Numbered from the stretch's first letter, positions 54,260 to 64,000 are shown. The stretch is DNA of 64,000 bases from Goodfellowiella coeruleoviolacea (GCF_024171785.1 NZ_JAMTCK010000003.1:526891-590890), one strand, 5' to 3'. A program made the numbers and translations. Notes: generated by a model not told the origin, from the sequence alone.

Positions 54260-55246
54260 TCAGGAATTGTCGGGCGTGTCCGGCGGCATCAGCTGCTGGA
54301 TGTCCAGCGGCTGGTCCAACACGCCGTTGACGTTCATCAGGTCGACGACCCGCTGCAGGCGGATCGGGTTCAGCGAGGCCGGGTAGGTGCCCACCGACAC
54401 CAGGGCGGCGGTGTCCTTCTGCACGTCCGCGTAGGACGGCAGCACGTTCTGCACCTCCAGCTTGTTGGCGCCGGCCAGCTGCGCCTCGGCCAGCACCTTG
54501 CGGAACGCCCGCAGCGTGCGCGGGTTCTGGTCGGCGAACTTCTTGCTGGCCGCGTAGCTGGACATGGGGAAGTCCAAAGTGGCGCCACGCGCGGTGTCCA
54601 TCAGCACCACCGCGCCCAGTTCCTTCTGCGCCTTGGTGATGAACGGCTCGACCATCCAGGCCGCGTCCACCTGACCGCCCTGCAGCGCGCCGGTCATGTC
54701 CCGGAACGGGACCGTCTGGAACCTGATCTTCGCCTGATCGACGTTGGCTGTCTTCAACGCGGTGCGGGTGGCCAGCGTGCCGATGTCGTTCGACTCGTTC
54801 ACCGCGATCCTGGGCTGCGGCTTGGTGCTCGGGTTGAACGCGCTGCCCGGCAGGGTCACCAGGGCCATCACGTCCTCGTCCGCCTGGTACGCCTCGCCCT
54901 GCAGCTGCAGGGACTTGCCGCCGGCGGCCTCCTTGAACAGGGTGACGTTGCTGGCGAAGGCCACGTCCAGGGTGCCGGCGTCCAGGTCGTTGACCGCCTG
55001 GACCTCGGAGGACTCGGTGATGAGTTCGACCTCAAGGCCGATCTTCTCGAACAGGCCCTCGTTCTTGGCCAGGTACAGCGGTGCGACGTCGACGTAGGGC
55101 ATCACGCCGATTTTCAGCGTCTTGCGTTCCAACGCGGCCTGGTCGCCGGCGTCACCGCCGGTGAACAGGCCGCAACCCGCCGTCGCGGCCAGGGTGATCG
55201 TGCTGGCCAGCATCGCAACCGTGCGGCGGATCGCTCGGGTAGCCAT
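54260..55246 (-). CDS. ABC transporter substrate-binding protein, NMT1/SsuA type (orphan)
   Basis: The 328-residue lipoprotein (lipobox ATAGC) has the NMT1/SsuA fold pattern: LKIGVMPYVDVAPLYLAKNE, GLFEKIGLEVELI, DAGTLDVAFASNVTLFKEAA and AAWMVEPFITKAQKELGAVV. Relatives bind sulfonates, nitrate, taurine or thiamine precursors for an ABC importer. No permease or ATPase gene lies beside it, so it must share one from elsewhere or act alone. ATG 55246 has GAGAGG close by. It is divergent from the conservon. Confidence 0.9.
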   Translation of the reverse strand: MATRAIRRTVAMLASTITLAATAGCGLFTGGDAGDQAALERKTLKIGVMPYVDVAPLYLAKNEGLFEKIGLEVELITESSEVQAVNDLDAGTLDVAFASNVTLFKEAAGGKSLQLQGEAYQADEDVMALVTLPGSAFNPSTKPQPRIAVNESNDIGTLATRTALKTANVDQAKIRFQTVPFRDMTGALQGGQVDAAWMVEPFITKAQKELGAVVLMDTARGATLDFPMSSYAASKKFADQNPRTLRAFRKVLAEAQLAGANKLEVQNVLPSYADVQKDTAALVSVGTYPASLNPIRLQRVVDLMNVNGVLDQPLDIQQLMPPDTPDNS

Positions 55247-55411
55247 GGCACCTCTCGCGGTAGGGCCTAAATGGTGTCGATCAGGTGAGTGTCGCCACAC
55301 CCATCCTGCCGTTCTGCGATCTGCGCGATCGCGGGCAGGCTGGTAGTCAGCCGACGGGCGGGCATATTATCCACTCAAAGGTATGAATGGACACCCCATG
55401 TGAATACGGTG

Positions 55412-55427
55412 AGTGCCAGGTGGCACT
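55412..55427. promoter_or_regulatory. Palindrome upstream of the conservon
   Basis: AGTGCCA-GG-TGGCACT has 7-bp arms and lies 196 bases upstream of cvnA in the 376-base gap to the divergent binding-protein gene. It is a candidate operator. The rest of the gap shows an AT-rich patch near 55366 but no gene. Confidence 0.45.
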
Positions 55428-55622
55428 TCCACATACGTGGTGTCCACCACTACGCTCCTACGGGCCAGCGACAGCGGTCTGGCGCGGACAACTGTCGTGG
55501 CATGGAGGTGGGGTGCCTGGCCGGGCTCCCAGCTCCTGTGCTGCAATTCGGCCTATTCGTTCGAGTCCTTACTCGGTCCGGGGAGGGACCGGGGACACTG
55601 CTGCCGGAAGAGGAAGCCCAGG

Positions 55623-58600
55623 GTGGCCCGACGAGAGAAAGGTCCCAGCCGGTCTGGAGCCGCGAAGTTGACGCGCTCCAAAGAACCCGAATCGGGTGAC
55701 GAGCTGGCTGCGCAGCGTGACGAAACAGTGACCGATTCACCTGGGCCTGCTACCCCCGACGTGCGGCCGGGCACTACCACGTCCCACGCGGACGGCGAGA
55801 GTAGGCGTCCTCCGTCGACGGCGAGGTGGCGGCTCCGCAACTGGCGGTTGCCCACCAAGGTGGTCGCCGTGCTGGCGATCCCGACCGTTGGCGCGTTGAT
55901 CCTCGGTGGTCTGCGGATCATGAGCGACATCAACGGCTCCACCGAGCTGGCCAAGCTCGCCAAGCAGGTCGAGCTGGAGAGCAGCGTCGCCGAGCTGGTC
56001 CAGCAGCTGCAGCGGGAACGCGACCTGACCGTGTTCTACGTGGCCGCCAACAAGGGCGAGAACCAGGTGGTGCTGGAACGCCAGGTCAAGCGCGTCGGCG
56101 ACGCCTCGGACACGCTGGCCCGCAAGATCAGCGAGGTCGGCGGCGACCTGGACCCCGAGGTAGCCCAGCGCTACGAGCAGGCCAACGAGCAGCTGACCCG
56201 GCTCAACCAGCTGCGCCAGGCGGTCAACAGCACCCAGTACCCCGCGGAGTCGGTGCTGCGCACCTACACCGAGTCCATCCAGAGCCTGCTCGACCTCGGT
56301 GAGCAGGCCATCGCCGGAATCAACGACCCCGACCTGGTGCGACTGCACCTGGCCACCAACGCCATCGCCCGGGTCAAGGAACAGGAGTCGCGCAAGCGCG
56401 CCATCCTGCTCGACGTGTTCCAGCACGGCGACTTCGGCCCGGGCCAGCAGCGCGAGCTGCTCGGTGCCCAGGCCGAGCTGGACGCCGCGCTCAACGACTT
56501 CCGCAAGTCGGCCACGCCCGAGCAGACCCAGATCTACGACGACGCGGTCACCGGTCGCATCGTCGACAGCGCGCACGAGATGCAGGAGACCGCGCTCACC
56601 CGGGAGGAGGGCGGCGGCGACACCCGGCTGCTGACCCCCGAGGGCTGGGACATCGCCGCCACCCTGACGGTGAACCTCACCAAGTCGGTGGAGGAGCGCC
56701 TGCTCAAGGAGCTGCAGGACAGCACGAACCAGCTGGCCGCCGAGGCCAGGGCCAGCGCCATCCTGGACGGCGTCACCGTGCTCGCCGGGCTGCTGCTCGC
56801 CAGCCTCATGGCCGGTTTCGTGGCGAACTCGCTGCTGCGGCCGCTGCGCACGCTGCGGCGCACCGCGCTGGAGGTCGCCGAGGAGCGACTGCCCGAGGCG
56901 GTGCGGCGCATCCTGGCCGAGCCCAACCCGCAGACCGCGGCCAAGAACGCGATCGACCCGGTGCCGGTGTGGACCAAGGAGGAGGTCGGCCAGGTGGCCA
57001 GGGCCTGCGACCGGGTGCACGGCGAAGCGGTCCGCCTGGCCGCCGAGCAGGCGCTGCTGCGGGACAACGTGAACGCGATGTTCGTCAACCTGTCCCGGCG
57101 CAGCCAGACCCTGGTCGAACGGCAGCTGAACCTGATCGACCGGCTGGAGCGCGACGAGCAGGACCCCGACCAGCTGGCCAACCTGTTCGAGCTGGACCAC
57201 CTGGCCACCCGCATGCGGCGCAACAGCGAGAACCTGCTGGTGCTCTCCGGCACCGACCTGAGCCGCCGGCTCACCCGGCCGGTGCCCGCGTCCGAGGTGA
57301 TCGGCGCGGCCGTGTCCGAGGTCGAGCAGTACGCCCGCATCCAGGTCATGCCCGGCCCGGACCTGACCGTGCTCGGCCGGGCCGTCAACGACCTCGTGCA
57401 CCTGATCGCCGAGCTGCTGGACAACGCCACCGCGTTCTCCGACCCGGCCACCAAGGTCACCGTGCGCACCGCCAAGACCAGGCAGGGCGAGCTGGCCATC
57501 GAGATCCAGGACCGCGGCGTTGGCATGATGGAGCCGGAGGTCCGCGAGGCCAACGAGCGGCTGGCCGACCCGCCCGAGGTGGACGTGGCCGTGTCCCGCC
57601 GGATGGGCCTGTACGTGGTCGCCCGGCTGGCCAAGCGGCACGAGATCCGGGTCAAGCTGCGGGTCAACGAGGACATCGAGGGCGGCACGACGGCCCTGGT
57701 CATCGTGCCCGAGACGCTGATCAACCAGCCCGGCGCCGGCGCCAGCCCGCTGCCACCGGCCGCACCCGCCCCGCTGGCGCTGCCGGCCTCGTCGGCCTCG
57801 CCGGCCTCGTCGGCCTCGCCGGCCTCGGCGGTGTCCTCGGTGTCCTCGGTGTCCCCGATGGCGGTCCCGCCGGCGGAGACCCCGGCCGAGACCAGCCACC
57901 CGGCCACCAGGGCCAGCGGCATCGCCGGCGCGTTCGGCGCGTCCGCCCGCAAGGACGCGGCGGACACCGGCGGCACCCAGCGGGTGGTCCAGCCCGAGCC
58001 GGAGACGCCGGCCGAGACCAGCTACCCGGTCCAGTTCGTGCAGTCGGAGAACCAGGGCGGCGTCACCGACACCCCGCTGTTCACCGACACCACCACCAAG
58101 GCCACGCCCTGGGTCTCCGAGGGGCCGGCCGACACCACGAGCACCCGGTCGAACTCCTTCGGCGGCTCGACCGCGTTCACCCCGGTGGAGACGTACTCGA
58201 CCAACGGCGAGAGCACGGTCTTCACCCGGCTGTCCAGCGACGCCCCTGGCGGCGACAGCGCGGGCCAGCAGGTGGAGCCCCAGGGCCCCACCGAGCGCCC
58301 CGAGATCGTCAACTCCAGCGTCGACCTGTTCGCCGACACCGGCTACCAGCAGTTCGACACCGATTTCGAGGACCAGTACCCGGCCGAGGGACCCGACGAG
58401 CAGTCCGGCGGACCCGAGTCGTTCCCCGCCTACACCACCCGGTCGACCCCGACCGGCTACGACCCCGCCACCACCCAGTTCGACATGGCCGAACTGGAAG
58501 TGGTGGACCAGGCCGGGCCGGTCGGCATCGGTGGGGGGCAGGCCGAGCCCGACGAGTCGGCGCCCTCGGTGCCGCGCATGCCGGTGGCCGATCACCAGCG

Positions 58601-59465
58601 GGACGCTGCCGCGCCCGAGTTCGGCCAACAGCACACCGCGCAGCGCAACGGCACCTCGGCGCCTCGGCCGAAGGAGGTCGACCGAGACTTGGACGCGCCG
58701 ACCGAGCGGTTGCCCATCTACGAGGCAGTGCTCTCCCAGTGGTTCCAGGCCGTGGAGAACGAGACCCCGCCGTCGGCCACCCAGGTGGTGCCCCCGGTCC
58801 GGCCCGTCGCCCAGCCGGAGACACCGCTGCCGCACAGCGGCGTGCAGTCCGAGCCGCTGCCCCGGCGCACCGAGTCCAGGTACGCGGCCGAGCCCGCCCA
58901 GGACGAGCCGGCGCAGGTGAACCCCGCCCAGGTGAGCCCGGTGCAGCCGGCCGCGGTCCAGCCGGTCGGAGAGGACGGTCCCGTGGACGAGCAGCCGGCG
59001 GCGCCGGTGAGCGCGGCGGCGGAAACCCCGGCCGCGCCCGCTGGGCTGAACGGCGGACTGGCCGGACGCACTCGGAGCAGTCGGTTCTACGACGCTCCGG
59101 CGCAGAACACCCAGGCGGACAGCGCCGCGGCCGACAACGCTAACGTCTGGCACTCGCCAGCCGATGAGGGCTGGCAGGCGGCGCAAGCCCTGCTCCAACC
59201 GACCTCGGAGGTCAAGACGTCAGCTGGCCTGCCCAAACGCGTGCCGAAGGCGCACCTGGTCCCAGGTTCGGCCGCGCCCAAGTCCCAATCGCAATCCCAG
59301 CAAACCCCGAAGAACCCATTGCCGCCGAGGACGCCCGACGCTGTTCGCGGTCGCATGTCGAGTTTGCAACAGGGTGTCCGCCGAGGGCGGCACGCCCTGA
59401 CTGAGGCATACGCTGGTGATCAGCCCAGTTCGTCCCAAAGCCGGCAAGACGAGGAGCAGGAGTGA
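55623..59465 (+). CDS. cvnA: CvnA sensor histidine kinase-like protein with NIT domain
   Basis: At 1280 residues this is a large conservon sensor. The first membrane helix is near 80-100 ([20 protein letters not shown]), then a nitrate/nitrite-sensing-type helical domain outside, a second helix near 376-405 and a HAMP-like segment. The ATPase domain is at about 580-700 (N-box [13 protein letters not shown]1 DRGVGMM, G2 [12 protein letters not shown]). A disordered Pro/Ser/Ala/Glu-rich tail fills residues 705-1280. The kinase would signal to CvnB-D. GTG 55623 with AGAGGAAG upstream is the likely start. Confidence 0.93.
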   Translation: MARREKGPSRSGAAKLTRSKEPESGDELAAQRDETVTDSPGPATPDVRPGTTTSHADGESRRPPSTARWRLRNWRLPTKVVAVLAIPTVGALILGGLRIMSDINGSTELAKLAKQVELESSVAELVQQLQRERDLTVFYVAANKGENQVVLERQVKRVGDASDTLARKISEVGGDLDPEVAQRYEQANEQLTRLNQLRQAVNSTQYPAESVLRTYTESIQSLLDLGEQAIAGINDPDLVRLHLATNAIARVKEQESRKRAILLDVFQHGDFGPGQQRELLGAQAELDAALNDFRKSATPEQTQIYDDAVTGRIVDSAHEMQETALTREEGGGDTRLLTPEGWDIAATLTVNLTKSVEERLLKELQDSTNQLAAEARASAILDGVTVLAGLLLASLMAGFVANSLLRPLRTLRRTALEVAEERLPEAVRRILAEPNPQTAAKNAIDPVPVWTKEEVGQVARACDRVHGEAVRLAAEQALLRDNVNAMFVNLSRRSQTLVERQLNLIDRLERDEQDPDQLANLFELDHLATRMRRNSENLLVLSGTDLSRRLTRPVPASEVIGAAVSEVEQYARIQVMPGPDLTVLGRAVNDLVHLIAELLDNATAFSDPATKVTVRTAKTRQGELAIEIQDRGVGMMEPEVREANERLADPPEVDVAVSRRMGLYVVARLAKRHEIRVKLRVNEDIEGGTTALVIVPETLINQPGAGASPLPPAAPAPLALPASSASPASSASPASAVSSVSSVSPMAVPPAETPAETSHPATRASGIAGAFGASARKDAADTGGTQRVVQPEPETPAETSYPVQFVQSENQGGVTDTPLFTDTTTKATPWVSEGPADTTSTRSNSFGGSTAFTPVETYSTNGESTVFTRLSSDAPGGDSAGQQVEPQGPTERPEIVNSSVDLFADTGYQQFDTDFEDQYPAEGPDEQSGGPESFPAYTTRSTPTGYDPATTQFDMAELEVVDQAGPVGIGGGQAEPDESAPSVPRMPVADHQRDAAAPEFGQQHTAQRNGTSAPRPKEVDRDLDAPTERLPIYEAVLSQWFQAVENETPPSATQVVPPVRPVAQPETPLPHSGVQSEPLPRRTESRYAAEPAQDEPAQVNPAQVSPVQPAAVQPVGEDGPVDEQPAAPVSAAAETPAAPAGLNGGLAGRTRSSRFYDAPAQNTQADSAAADNANVWHSPADEGWQAAQALLQPTSEVKTSAGLPKRVPKAHLVPGSAAPKSQSQSQQTPKNPLPPRTPDAVRGRMSSLQQGVRRGRHALTEAYAGDQPSSSQSRQDEEQE

Positions 59466-59887
59466 CAACCGCGTCCGTACAGCAGCCTGGCAGCTTTGGT
59501 TGGCTCATTACCGACTTCGTGCGCCGGGTCCCCGGGGTCGCACACGCCGTTGTGGTCTCGGCGGACGGTCTGCTGCTCGCAAGCTCGCAGGGCTTGCCGA
59601 GGGACCGCGCCGAACAACTCTCGGCCGTGGCCTCCGGCCTGGTCAGCCTGACCCAGGGCGCTGCGCGCTGCTTCGAGGCTGGCGGCGTCAACCAGACCGT
59701 TGTCGAGATGGAGCGTGGCTACCTGTTCCTGATGTCCATCAGTGACGGGTCCTGCCTGGCGGTGCTCGCCGCGCCCAACTGCGACATCGGGCTGGTCGCC
59801 TACGAGATGACCCTGTTGGTCGAGCGCGTCGGCCAGCAACTCACGCCGGAGTTGCGCGCTCAACTGCAAGGCGTTGTCCGGCGGTAG
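59462..59887 (+). CDS. cvnB: CvnB roadblock/LC7 protein
   Basis: This 141-residue roadblock/LC7-domain protein starts [20 protein letters not shown] and has [20 protein letters not shown] and [20 protein letters not shown]. Roadblock proteins dimerise and regulate small GTPases, here CvnD. GTG 59462 overlaps the cvnA stop. It is part of the membrane-linked signalling complex CvnA-B-C-D described in Streptomyces. Confidence 0.95.
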   Translation: MTTASVQQPGSFGWLITDFVRRVPGVAHAVVVSADGLLLASSQGLPRDRAEQLSAVASGLVSLTQGAARCFEAGGVNQTVVEMERGYLFLMSISDGSCLAVLAAPNCDIGLVAYEMTLLVERVGQQLTPELRAQLQGVVRR

Positions 59888-59916
59888 GGCTCTCTTGACT
59901 TGGGGGTGAGCATGAG

Positions 59917-60741
59917 ATGAACACAGGTTCCGGTGCCCACAACAGGCGCACCGTCAGTGGTAACTACGGCTACCAGGAGTGGGCAGGTGGCGGATTAGGC
60001 CGCTACCAGGAACCTGCTGCCGGCTACTCCCAGTACGAGCACTATGAGAGACACGAGGACACACCGCAGCATGAGCCGGACAGATCGGGCTTCTCGGGTC
60101 ACTGGGGGCCCGAGGACGCGGAGCAGGGGCTAGACAACATGTCTCAGCATGGGGTGGACGACTCGGCGTACGGGCTGGACGACGTACCGAGCCGGTTTGA
60201 CATCGGCGGGTACGGCACCGGCCTGTTCGGCGGTCCAGGTGCGGACTTGTTCGGCACGCATGACGTGACCGATCATGTTCCGGAACAGAACCAGTTCGGA
60301 TCCGGGCCGATCCCGGCGATCCGGGACGAGCCACCACCAGATTTCTCGGGCTCTCACCGGGCGGTGCCCGGTGATCCCCGGGAGGTCGAACCGGCGGAGG
60401 AGTCGGGGTCGCTGGTGCGGCCCTACACCAGAACCGGGGGCAGAACCCGGCCCGATTATGATCTGGCTATCGAGGCGTTGGTTTCCACCAGCGAGCGGGG
60501 GATGGAACGGGATGCCGCGGTACTCCCGGAGCACAGGTCCATTTGCGGCCTGTGCGTCGACACTCGCTCCGTCGCCGAGGTCGCCGCACACCTGCGGCTC
60601 CCCCTCGGCGTGGTGCGAGTGCTCATTGGCGATATGGCCAGCATGGGTTTGGTGCTGATTCACCAGGGTGGCCTGGTCGTGGGGGACCGGCCCTCCATTG
60701 AATTCCTGGAGAGGGTGCTCAGTGGGCTTCGCAGGCTCTAG
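59917..60741 (+). CDS. cvnC: CvnC DUF742 protein with long N-terminal extension
   Basis: The DUF742 winged-helix-like domain is the last 120 residues (LVRPYTRTGGRTRPDYDLAI, ICGLCVDTRSVAEVAAHLRL, VVRVLIGDMASMGLVLIHQG). It is preceded by about 165 residues rich in Gly, Tyr, Asp and His that look disordered; typical CvnC proteins are near 120-130 residues. ATG 59917 is in frame and the extension is coding by composition, though a start nearer the domain is possible. It overlaps cvnD by 20 bases. CvnC is thought to link CvnB and CvnD. Confidence 0.92.
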   Translation: MNTGSGAHNRRTVSGNYGYQEWAGGGLGRYQEPAAGYSQYEHYERHEDTPQHEPDRSGFSGHWGPEDAEQGLDNMSQHGVDDSAYGLDDVPSRFDIGGYGTGLFGGPGADLFGTHDVTDHVPEQNQFGSGPIPAIRDEPPPDFSGSHRAVPGDPREVEPAEESGSLVRPYTRTGGRTRPDYDLAIEALVSTSERGMERDAAVLPEHRSICGLCVDTRSVAEVAAHLRLPLGVVRVLIGDMASMGLVLIHQGGLVVGDRPSIEFLERVLSGLRRL

Positions 60742-61333
60742 TCCCCGCAACACGCAAGAGAGCGGCACGCGCAAGGCCACTACTTCGGCGAAGATCGTCG
60801 TTGCAGGTGGCTTCGGAGTCGGCAAGACGACGTTCGTCGGCTCGGTCTCCGAAATCGTTCCGCTGACCACCGAGGCGGTGATGACCGAGGCCAGTGTGGG
60901 GGTCGACGACCTGTCCGCCACACCGGGCAAGGTGACCACCACGGTGGCGATGGACTTCGGGCGTGTTTCACTGGACAGCGATCTGATCCTGTACCTGTTC
61001 GGCACACCGGGCCAGCATCGGTTCTGGTTCATGTGGGACGACCTGGTCAAGGGTGCTATCGGCGCGGTCGTGCTGGTCGACACCAGGCGGCTCGCGGACG
61101 CGTTCGCGTCGATCGACTTCTTCGACGACAGGCAGTTACCGTATGTCGTCGCGATCAACTGCTTCGACGGGTTGCTGCACCACCGCGTCGAGGATGTTCG
61201 CGAAGCGTTGACCATCGACGATTCCGTTCCGATCGTGACCTGCGATGCCCGGAACCGTGAGTCCACCAAGCAGACCCTGATCAACCTGGTGGAGCACGCC
61301 ATGCGCCAGTGGATGACCGTCCGCGCTGGCTGA
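60722..61333 (+). CDS. cvnD: CvnD GTPase
   Basis: The 203-residue small GTPase of the MglA/Rab-like conservon family has the P-loop GGFGVGKTT (residues 29-37), switch region TVAMDFGRVSL, DLILYLFGTPGQHRFWFMWD (G3 variant GTPGQ) and AINCFDG as the G4-like motif. It acts with CvnB and CvnC downstream of CvnA. GTG 60722 lies inside the cvnC end with GGAGAGG 7 bases upstream. No cytochrome P450 gene follows, unlike some conservons. Confidence 0.94.
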   Translation: MGFAGSSPRNTQESGTRKATTSAKIVVAGGFGVGKTTFVGSVSEIVPLTTEAVMTEASVGVDDLSATPGKVTTTVAMDFGRVSLDSDLILYLFGTPGQHRFWFMWDDLVKGAIGAVVLVDTRRLADAFASIDFFDDRQLPYVVAINCFDGLLHHRVEDVREALTIDDSVPIVTCDARNRESTKQTLINLVEHAMRQWMTVRAG

Positions 61334-61339
61334 CCCTTT

Positions 61340-61369
61340 GCCCGGCTGGCCGACCCCTGCCAGCCGGGC
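61340..61369 (+). terminator. Terminator of the cvn operon
   Basis: GCCCGGCTGG (61340-61349) pairs perfectly with CCAGCCGGGC (61360-61369), starting 7 bases past the cvnD stop. The following 61370-61575 has a 15-base direct repeat (GTGTCCACTCGCGAC at 61431 and 61494) and no gene. Confidence 0.8.
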
Positions 61370-61575
61370 GGGGGTGCCCCGCACCCCGCTTCCGCTCCGC
61401 CCGTTGTCGCGTCCGGCCCCGTGCGGCTGTGTGTCCACTCGCGACTGTCCACCCCCGACCGGGGCCGCCCCGGCGGGGCCCACCCCCCTGTTGGTGTCCA
61501 CTCGCGACACCGGTGTCCTCGACCGTCCACAGTGGTGGGTGACTGGCCGCCCGGTGCCGGATCACCGGTGGCGGC

Positions 61576-63843
61576 TCAGGTTTCCACCAGGGCGGCCGAG
61601 GTGATGCGGTGCAGTGGGTAGCGCCGCACCTCGCCGTAGGAGTGGTCGTAGCCCTCCAGCACGCCGGCGCCCACGTTGATCGGCTCCACCACGCGCTGAC
61701 TGGCCACGCCGTGCGCGTCCACCAGACCCACCCACACGCTGCGCCCGTCCTTGGCCGCGCGCTGCAGCAGTTCCAGCGTCGCGGACGGCCCCGCGCCCAG
61801 CCCGCCCGGCGTGGTCACCACCGCACCCCTGGGCGTGGCCGCGGCCCGGTCGCCCGCGCGGAGCTGGCGGACCATCTCGGCCAGCCGCTCGTCGCTGGGC
61901 GGGGTGGGCAGGGCCGCGCGGCGCACCGCGCGGCCGCCGGCGCTCACCCGGCGCGCCTCCGGCCGCAGGTCCACCAGGCGCCCGTCCGGCCCCTCGGCCG
62001 CCGGGGCGAACCCAGCGGCGCGCAGCCCGTCCAGCACCTCGGCCAGGGGCAGCGGGCTGACCAGCACGGTCGGCGCGAGCCGGCGCAGCTCCAGGTCGCC
62101 GACCTGGGGGTGGGCCAGCACCTCGGCGATCAGCACCTCGTCGTCGCAGCGCAGGAACGACCCGGCAGCGCCACCGCGCAGCCGGCCGTGCCGCCTGGCC
62201 ACGTCGTCCACCAGGTAGGTCAGCGACTGCGGGATGGGCGTGCGCGACCGGGTGCGGAACAGCTCGTGCAGCTCCACGGCGGTGCGGCCGGCGTCCAGCG
62301 CGCGGCGCACCGACGCCTCGCTCACCCGGTAGACGGTGGCGCCGCCGGCCGACTCCACGTCGGCGACCAGGCCGATCTCGGCGGCCAGTTCCGGCTCCAG
62401 CGGGCCTGGCGCCACCACGGTCAGGTCGGCCTGCACCAGCACGTGGTCCACGGGCGCGGGCAGTGCCTCGGCCAGCCGGGCCGCCGCCTCGGCCGGCCCG
62501 TTGGCCAGCAGTTCCCGCCCGGCCGTGCTCAGCGCGGCCAGGGCGACCACCGCCACCGAGGTGGCCTCCCGCACGGTCCAGCGGACCAGGTCGTCCCGCA
62601 GCCGGCCGCCCCGCCGGGGCGCCCGCCAGGCCAGCACCTCGGCCAGCTCGTCCACCTCGGGCACGGCCGTGCCCTCGGGCAGTTCGGCCAGGGCGGCCAG
62701 CACCCGGCGGCGTTCCCTGGGCGCGACCGGCCGGCGCAGGTCCTCGGACAGCGGGCCGAGCAGCCGGTCGCGGTCGTCGCGGTGGCCGGCCAGTCCGGGC
62801 AGCCGGGGCAGGTCCAGCCAGGTGCTGGCCAGGGTGGCCCAGCGGTGTTCCGGCGGCGCCACCTCCCAGCCGTCCACCCGGGTGGTGGGCAGCCACTGCG
62901 GTTCGGTGCCTCCGCTGTCCGCGATCAGGCCGGCGCCCACGGCCAGCTCGGCCAGCAGGCTGGCGTCCCGCTCCGCCATGTCCAGCTCGCGGGCCAGCCG
63001 GCGCAGCTCCCGCACGCCCAGCCCGCCGGAGCGCAGCACCGCCGGTGGTTCCTCGCTCCACAGGGCGAGCAGCAAGTCCATGTGCCGCAACAGTTCCAGC
63101 GCCGCCCCGGCCGCGGTCTTGTCCACAGTGGAGACGCCGGGGCTGCTGGTGGTCATGGCCGGCTCGTCGACCTCGACCGTCCCCATGGGCCGGTCGCCGC
63201 GCAGGGCGAGACCGACCTCGCGGGGCAGCTCGACGGTGTCGGTGTTGCGCCGCACCAGCAGGCCCCTGGCCAGCAGCCGCTGCACCGGGGTGCGGGCCTG
63301 CTCCAGGGTGAGCACCTGGGCGGCCTCCCTGGTCTGGCCGATCGGCGGCCCGGCCGCCAGCCGGCGCAGCACGGCCAGTTCGGGCTCGTCCAGCTCGGCG
63401 AGCCGCGCGGGCAGGTCGACCTCGGCCAGGCCGGGCACGGACCGGCCGAGCCCGCCGGGGAACGCGGTGACCGCCTCGCGGGCCGCCGAGGGCAGGGCCA
63501 CCTCCTCGTCCGGCCCCCAGACCAGGGCGCGCTGCCGCAGCACGCGCAGTGCCTGGCGCACCCGCTCCACCGGCACGTCCGGACCGAGCGCCGCGGCCAC
63601 CGCCGCGACCGGCACCGGCGCCTGGTCGGCGTCGACCACCAGCAGGGCTTCCAGCACGGTGAGGGTGAAGGTGTCCAGCGCCTCGGCGGCCCTGGCGATC
63701 GAGGCCCTGGTGTCCAGCCGGGTGGCCAGCACGGCGGAGTCCGCGGGCGGTGGCGTGGCCGCGTCCGCGCGCGCACGCAGGATGGCGGCGAGCGCGGTGT
63801 CGTCCTGGGCCCGCAGCCAGTCGGCGAGTGAAGTGCCGGGCAT
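61576..63843 (-). CDS. Helicase-associated domain protein (XPB partner type)
   Basis: This 755-residue protein of the actinobacterial helicase-associated family (Rv0862c type) has repeated winged-helix segments and no Walker motifs. The conserved C-terminal domain has TYLVDDVARRHGRLRGGAAG, SFLRCDDEVLIAEVLAHPQV and WVGLVDAHGVASQRVVEPIN. Members are encoded next to XPB helicase in mycobacteria and are thought to assist it. ATG 63843 is preferred over 63906, as LADWLRAQDDTALAAILRAR is the usual N-terminus. Its XPB relative lies at 47526, separated by the tct and cvn genes. Confidence 0.9.
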   Translation of the reverse strand: MPGTSLADWLRAQDDTALAAILRARADAATPPPADSAVLATRLDTRASIARAAEALDTFTLTVLEALLVVDADQAPVPVAAVAAALGPDVPVERVRQALRVLRQRALVWGPDEEVALPSAAREAVTAFPGGLGRSVPGLAEVDLPARLAELDEPELAVLRRLAAGPPIGQTREAAQVLTLEQARTPVQRLLARGLLVRRNTDTVELPREVGLALRGDRPMGTVEVDEPAMTTSSPGVSTVDKTAAGAALELLRHMDLLLALWSEEPPAVLRSGGLGVRELRRLARELDMAERDASLLAELAVGAGLIADSGGTEPQWLPTTRVDGWEVAPPEHRWATLASTWLDLPRLPGLAGHRDDRDRLLGPLSEDLRRPVAPRERRRVLAALAELPEGTAVPEVDELAEVLAWRAPRRGGRLRDDLVRWTVREATSVAVVALAALSTAGRELLANGPAEAAARLAEALPAPVDHVLVQADLTVVAPGPLEPELAAEIGLVADVESAGGATVYRVSEASVRRALDAGRTAVELHELFRTRSRTPIPQSLTYLVDDVARRHGRLRGGAAGSFLRCDDEVLIAEVLAHPQVGDLELRRLAPTVLVSPLPLAEVLDGLRAAGFAPAAEGPDGRLVDLRPEARRVSAGGRAVRRAALPTPPSDERLAEMVRQLRAGDRAAATPRGAVVTTPGGLGAGPSATLELLQRAAKDGRSVWVGLVDAHGVASQRVVEPINVGAGVLEGYDHSYGEVRRYPLHRITSAALVET

Positions 63844-63905
63844 CTGTCCCACGGTATATCCACCGCACCGCGCCCGGGGAACAAGTGGGGCCTGATCGGC
63901 AGGCA

Positions 63906-64000
63906 TGGCCAGCTGGGAGCTTGGATCAACCCTCGCGCAGCGAGCGCGGATCAGCTGGCGGTGGCCAGCTGGGAGCTTGGATCAACCCTCGCGCAGCGAG
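63906..64000. repeat. 39-bp direct repeat, 56-base period, reaching the window end
   Basis: The 39 bases at 63906-63944, starting TGGCCAGCTGGGAGCTTGG, recur exactly at 63962-64000 with 17 bases between. The array may continue past the window. It lies upstream of the helicase-associated gene. Confidence 0.9.

Noticed and set aside
55411..55428. GAGTGCCA-GG-TGGCACTT as a third CIRCE element
   Set aside because: The half-sites point the opposite way and the spacer is 2, not 9. It is kept only as a generic palindrome.
55737..59198. 1153-codon minus-strand frame opposite cvnA
   Set aside because: Antisense shadow of a high-GC gene; no domain and biased composition.
63906..64000. Repeat at the end of the window as a CRISPR array
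   Set aside because: The 17-base spacer is far too short for CRISPR; it is a tandem repeat.

Overview
The window is high-GC actinobacterial DNA. GTG starts, 4-base start/stop overlaps, a conservon (cvnABCD), DUF397/XRE pairs and a groEL2-moeA-psd-pssA neighbourhood together suggest a filamentous member of the Pseudonocardiales/Pseudonocardiaceae; the genus cannot be told from the sequence. No rRNA or tRNA gene was recognised.

Layout. 1-5 kb: a partial membrane protein, a sortase-anchored (LANTG) surface protein, then pssA and psd for phosphatidylethanolamine synthesis. 5-21.5 kb: a mosaic accessory block that separates psd from moeA, genes I expect to be neighbours. It holds a gene of unknown function, an XRE/MmyB regulator with a SnoaL-like protein and an NmrA-type reductase, a MacB-like ABC exporter pair, a 46-residue peptide with two tandem motifs, a PP2C-like phosphatase, a PIMT-like methyltransferase translationally coupled to a 42-residue acidic peptide (best read as an imiditide-type RiPP locus), a chain of tiny overlapping genes, an XRE/DUF397 system with duplicated and decayed copies, an IS30 remnant, AT-richer VanZ and secreted-protein genes, a phosphotransferase and an orphan mini CRISPR array. 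21.5-28 kb: core genes moeA, an AIM24-type protein, a cold-shock protein, a Ser/Thr kinase and groEL2 with two CIRCE operators.

28-33 kb: a four-gene operon of a small peptide, a sigma-70-like factor, a beta-sandwich protein and a TPR-CHAT (caspase-like) protein. 33-44.5 kb: alpha-galactosidase, PspC protein, TetR regulator with two operator palindromes and a divergent esterase operon, an acetyltransferase and XRE-cupin regulator around a palindrome, XdhC, CapA, CYTH-CHAD, MarR and DUF5313 genes. 44.6-46.4 kb: a helical protein, a probable polymorphic toxin and its immunity gene, followed by a decayed second immunity copy and a truncated Rrf2 regulator. 47.5-63.8 kb: an XPB-like helicase and its helicase-associated partner, separated by an LppU-like lipoprotein, a complete tctCBA tricarboxylate transporter, an orphan NMT1-type binding protein and the conservon.

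The strongest candidate for something unusual is the 11.2-15.5 kb cluster: the methyltransferase-peptide pair, the nearby two-motif peptide, the PP2C gene and the chain of overlapping small genes divergent from an XRE regulator.
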